DNA from: Lachnospiraceae bacterium
Lineage (GTDB): Bacteria; Bacillota; Clostridia; Lachnospirales; Lachnospiraceae
Reading direction: 5' to 3'
Length of the DNA: 7,218 nt
NCBI GenBank assembly: GCA_900759225.1
Contig: CAAEUM010000195.1
Location: forward strand, 1-7,218
In this document: one piece after another, positions 6,134-7,218 of the stretch
Layout of the letters: the number at the start of each line of letters is the position of its first letter
Numbering within the stretch: the stretch's first letter is position 1
Program-made: the position numbers and the translations under genes
Notes under the pieces: generated by a model
Told to the model about the DNA's origin: nothing
Seen by the model: only the letters and a program-made list of their open reading frames with translations
Database searches by the model: none

Positions 6134-7012
6134 TTATGCTTTTTTCTTTTCCACAACACTTACCAGGACACCCAGACAGATCAAAACACCGCCTACGGCA
6201 AAATTCCATGTAATGATCTCGCCAAACAGCAGGACTCCCAGTACAGCGGAGGTTAAGGGCTGCAGCGGATAAAACAGAGAGCAAACGCTGGCATCCAAAA
6301 GTTTTAAGCTGTAGTTCCAGGATGTATGGGCTACTGCCGTCCCCATGATCCCCAGATACAGGCAGGCCAAAAAGCCTCCGGGCGTAAGCACAGGCGGCTG
6401 AGCCATCCCTTCCGCCAGGGCAGTGGGAACCGTAAATATCAATGCCACCATGATCCCATAAAGAGAAATCTGAATCGGGTCATATTTGTCTGAGATCCTG
6501 CGGATTGCCACAGAGGCGGAGGACCAGAAAAATACAGCCCCCAGACACAGGATAACGCCCCACAGATGGACAGAGCCGCCTCCCACTCCCAGGATAATGT
6601 AAATACCGATCAGAGATACACCGATTCCAACTGCATGCTTTAGCTGTATCTTCTCCTTCAGAAACACAGCTGCCAGAATGGAGATGACCACCGGGCACAG
6701 GGAATTCACAAGGGATGCCAGGGAAGCATCCAGCAGGTCCGTTCCCAGCATCTGAAGCACAATAGAAAGATAATAGCCCAAAAATCCTACGATCCCAATG
6801 TATTTCCAATCGCCCTTTTCTACCTTCTTTTTACATCCCCGAAGCTTAAACAGCACCAGAAGGCTGACAAAGCCAACCAGATACCGAAAGCACATAACCG
6901 TCACCGGCCCCATGGTCTGAAGGGCATATTTTCCGGCCACATAAATGCCGCCCCATATCATACAGGTAAGGGCGGCACATACGTAACCTAAAAGACGTTT
7001 TTTATCATTCAT
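6134..7012 (-). CDS. EamA/DMT superfamily permease, substrate unknown
   Basis: This 292-residue integral membrane protein has about ten predicted helices, near 8-27, 37-56, 71-89, 97-118, 125-142, 150-170, 181-199, 213-230, 240-263 and 270-287, arranged as two EamA repeats (about 8-141 and 150-287). Each repeat ends with the typical block: NSLCPVVISILAAVFLKEK (103-121) in the first and YPLQPLTSAVLGVLLFGE (248-265) in the second. Both termini are charged (NDKKR; EKKKA). The start at 7012 has AGAGGGGG (7028-7021 on the - strand) 8 bases upstream, and a promoter-like pair lies at 7043-7071. DMT/EamA proteins usually export small metabolites such as amino acids, nucleosides or drugs, but nothing in this sequence identifies a substrate. 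It converges on the purine cluster and is separated from it by a terminator, so a shared function is not shown. Family is secure; function is open. Confidence 0.92.
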   Translation of the reverse strand: MNDKKRLLGYVCAALTCMIWGGIYVAGKYALQTMGPVTVMCFRYLVGFVSLLVLFKLRGCKKKVEKGDWKYIGIVGFLGYYLSIVLQMLGTDLLDASLASLVNSLCPVVISILAAVFLKEKIQLKHAVGIGVSLIGIYIILGVGGGSVHLWGVILCLGAVFFWSSASVAIRRISDKYDPIQISLYGIMVALIFTVPTALAEGMAQPPVLTPGGFLACLYLGIMGTAVAHTSWNYSLKLLDASVCSLFYPLQPLTSAVLGVLLFGEIITWNFAVGGVLICLGVLVSVVEKKKA

Positions 7013-7042
7013 TGCACATTCCCCCTCTTCTTACTGCACACT

Positions 7043-7071
7043 ATCATAGTATAGGAAGGAGAAAAAGGCAA
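7043..7071 (-). promoter_or_regulatory. Putative sigma-A promoter of the DMT permease gene
   Basis: On the - strand, TTGCCT (7071-7066; 4 of 6 to TTGACA) and TATGAT (7048-7043; 5 of 6 to TATAAT) are separated by 17 bases. Transcription would start about 25 bases before the ATG at 7012, leaving room for the Shine-Dalgarno sequence at 7021-7028. An overlapping TATACT (7053-7048) is an alternative -10 with a poorer -35. Confidence 0.55.
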
Positions 7072-7218
7072 TGAAAATTTGAAGGATTTGTAACCGTTCA
7101 GCCAGAAGACGTTTTTCCGCCTCCTGAACTGATATGTAATGACCTCTTGTCAAGTACAAATTAACAGAAATCACCACAAACTTTATTTAATTGTTGCTGA
7201 AGGCACCCAGAAAGAGCC
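7072..7218. other. Intergenic sequence at the right edge, no gene seen
   Basis: I find no credible coding region here. A GTTCAG (7096-7101) / CTGAAC (7124-7129) inverted repeat spans a 22-base loop. The - strand contains an exact TTGACA (7153-7148) without a well-spaced -10, and an AGGAGG (7125-7120) without a start codon at proper distance. Reading inward from the right edge on the - strand, a frame stays open for 11 codons and stops at 7183-7185; it could be the tail of an upstream gene but is too short to claim. Confidence 0.4.

Noticed and set aside
5341..6159. 272-codon open frame on the - strand across the NCS2 gene end and terminator
   Set aside because: It crosses the bidirectional terminator and the end of the DMT gene, and its composition (many Gly, Lys, Gln, His, Cys) is that of an antisense shadow of a membrane protein gene.
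6059..6272. Short + strand frames running through the terminator into the DMT gene
   Set aside because: They overlap the hairpin and the end of an opposite-strand gene and have no ribosome binding site.
6991..7117. AAGACGTTTTT occurring in the DMT gene start and again upstream of it
   Set aside because: An 11-base match is common by chance in a window this size; no symmetry or regular spacing supports an operator.
2439..7201. Exact 13-base match AATTGTTGCTGAA at 2439-2451 and 7189-7201
   Set aside because: A single match of this length is expected by chance at about this rate in 7 kb, and the flanks do not agree.

Overview
The window carries six protein genes. Five lie head-to-tail on the + strand and one faces them on the - strand. 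No RNA gene, CRISPR array, insertion sequence or prophage gene is visible. Intermediate GC, strong Shine-Dalgarno sequences of the AAGGAGG type, short U-tailed intrinsic terminators and protein sequences resembling clostridial homologues suggest an anaerobic gut Firmicute, most likely Lachnospiraceae (Enterocloster/Lacrimispora-like). That placement is inferred from sequence style and gene content, not from a marker gene.

Bases 2-4728 hold the core of the ygeXYW/yqeA locus. In order these are 2,3-diaminopropionate ammonia-lyase (dpaL/ygeX, 5' end outside the window), the M20-type hydrolase YgeY, the knotted carbamoyltransferase YgeW and a YqeA-type carbamate kinase. An NCS2 (uracil-xanthine permease family) nucleobase transporter follows at 4744-6075. 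In E. coli and many gut anaerobes these genes sit with ygfK, ssnA, hyuA and selenium-dependent xdh genes and are tied to anaerobic purine/uric acid breakdown. The genes fit one route: the transporter imports a purine, enzymes outside the window open the ring, YgeY trims a ring-opened intermediate, YgeW phosphorolyses a ureido group to carbamoyl phosphate and releases diaminopropionate, DpaL converts that to pyruvate and ammonia, and carbamate kinase turns carbamoyl phosphate into ATP, CO2 and ammonia. The order X-Y-W differs from the E. coli W-X-Y order.

The transcript is interrupted by a very good intrinsic terminator between ygeW and the kinase gene (3701-3732). The kinase and transporter genes are separated by only 15 bases and look translationally linked. 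Stop-proximal Shine-Dalgarno sequences decide the starts of ygeY (1095) and the kinase (3775), both slightly downstream of the longest reading frames.

Bases 6082-6131 form a bidirectional terminator between the transporter and a convergent gene for a ten-helix EamA/DMT-family permease (6134-7012, - strand), which has its own plausible promoter at 7043-7071. The remaining bases up to 7218 show no gene. The longest gene-free stretch is about 200 bases.
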